Part shown: positions 5,563 through 5,659 of the stretch, piece after piece
Layout of the letters: every line of letters starts with the position of its first letter
How positions within the stretch are numbered: the first letter of the stretch is position 1
Assembly (NCBI GenBank): GCA_030019105.1
Contig: JASEGY010000144.1
Coordinates: 1-5,659, forward strand
Source: a bacterium
GTDB lineage: Bacteria > UBA9089 > JASEGY01
Reading direction: 5' to 3'
DNA: 5,659 nt
Position numbers and translations under genes: made by a program
The notes under the pieces: generated by a model
Databases searched by the model: none
Told to the model about the DNA's origin: nothing
The model's input: the letters and a program-made list of their open reading frames with translations, nothing else

Positions 5563-5659
5563 GAATAAAAGACAGGAGTTAATCCTTTAGGATTTCAAAT
5601 CTTATGAAAGGCTAAAGCCTAAAATCCGAATAAAAGACAGGAGTTAATCCTTTAGGATT
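5539..5659 (+). repeat. 65-base tandem repeat, cut by the window end
   Basis: The unit 5539-5603 is followed at 5604 by a second copy that matches over all 56 bases available. Each unit opens with ATGAAAGGCTAAAGCCTAAA, which is also the end of the repeat core, and contains the near-palindrome AATCCTTTAGGATT. Across the unit junction CTTTAG (5585-5590) and TTTCA (5593-5597) pair with TGAAA (5605-5609) and CTAAAG (5612-5617). The array probably continues beyond 5659. It contains no credible gene and lacks the unique spacers expected of a CRISPR array. Confidence 0.88.

Noticed and set aside
5539..5659. Possible CRISPR array
   Set aside because: The whole 65-base unit repeats, with no unique spacers between conserved repeats, and no cas gene is present.

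Overview
The window carries two complete genes on the + strand, with unusually structured noncoding DNA around them. Gene 1 (150-2132) encodes a secreted protein with LysM, FecR and Ig-like domains. Gene 2 (2617-5394) encodes a membrane-bound CHASE2-GAF-PAS sensor histidine kinase. A Sec-type signal peptide, a periplasmic FecR domain and an extracytoplasmic CHASE2 domain suggest a Gram-negative-type (diderm) bacterium. The DNA is moderately AT-rich by eye. I cannot name the phylum from sequence alone; such domain combinations are familiar from deltaproteobacterial lineages and uncultivated candidate phyla, but that is only an impression.

Layout. Positions 1-149 are a leader that begins with a short fragment of a repeat seen again later, followed by an inverted repeat and a strong Shine-Dalgarno sequence. 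Gene 1 contains nearly four copies of a 55-56 residue unit after its FecR domain. A strong rho-independent terminator (2185-2228) follows it. The 484-base spacer 2133-2616 holds a 202-base element (2304-2505) with near-perfect 18-base terminal inverted repeats, flanked by perfect 23-base direct repeats. It also holds a 25-codon reading frame ending just before gene 2 that resembles a piece of a CHASE2 domain. Gene 2 follows from a GTG start. The tail 5395-5659 holds a second copy of the core of the spacer element (117 of 138 positions identical, no gaps), running into a 65-base tandem repeat cut by the window end.

How it may work. FecR and CHASE2 domains would both lie outside the cytoplasmic membrane. 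Gene 1 probably anchors to peptidoglycan through LysM and could present an envelope signal to the CHASE2 sensor, whose cytoplasmic GAF and PAS domains would add further inputs before phosphotransfer from His711. No response regulator lies in the window. The terminator means gene 2 needs its own promoter, which would have to lie in or next to the repeat element. The most unusual part is the repeat family: same-orientation copies on both sides of gene 2, probably a third before gene 1, and potential RNA helices, one supported by a compensatory base change.
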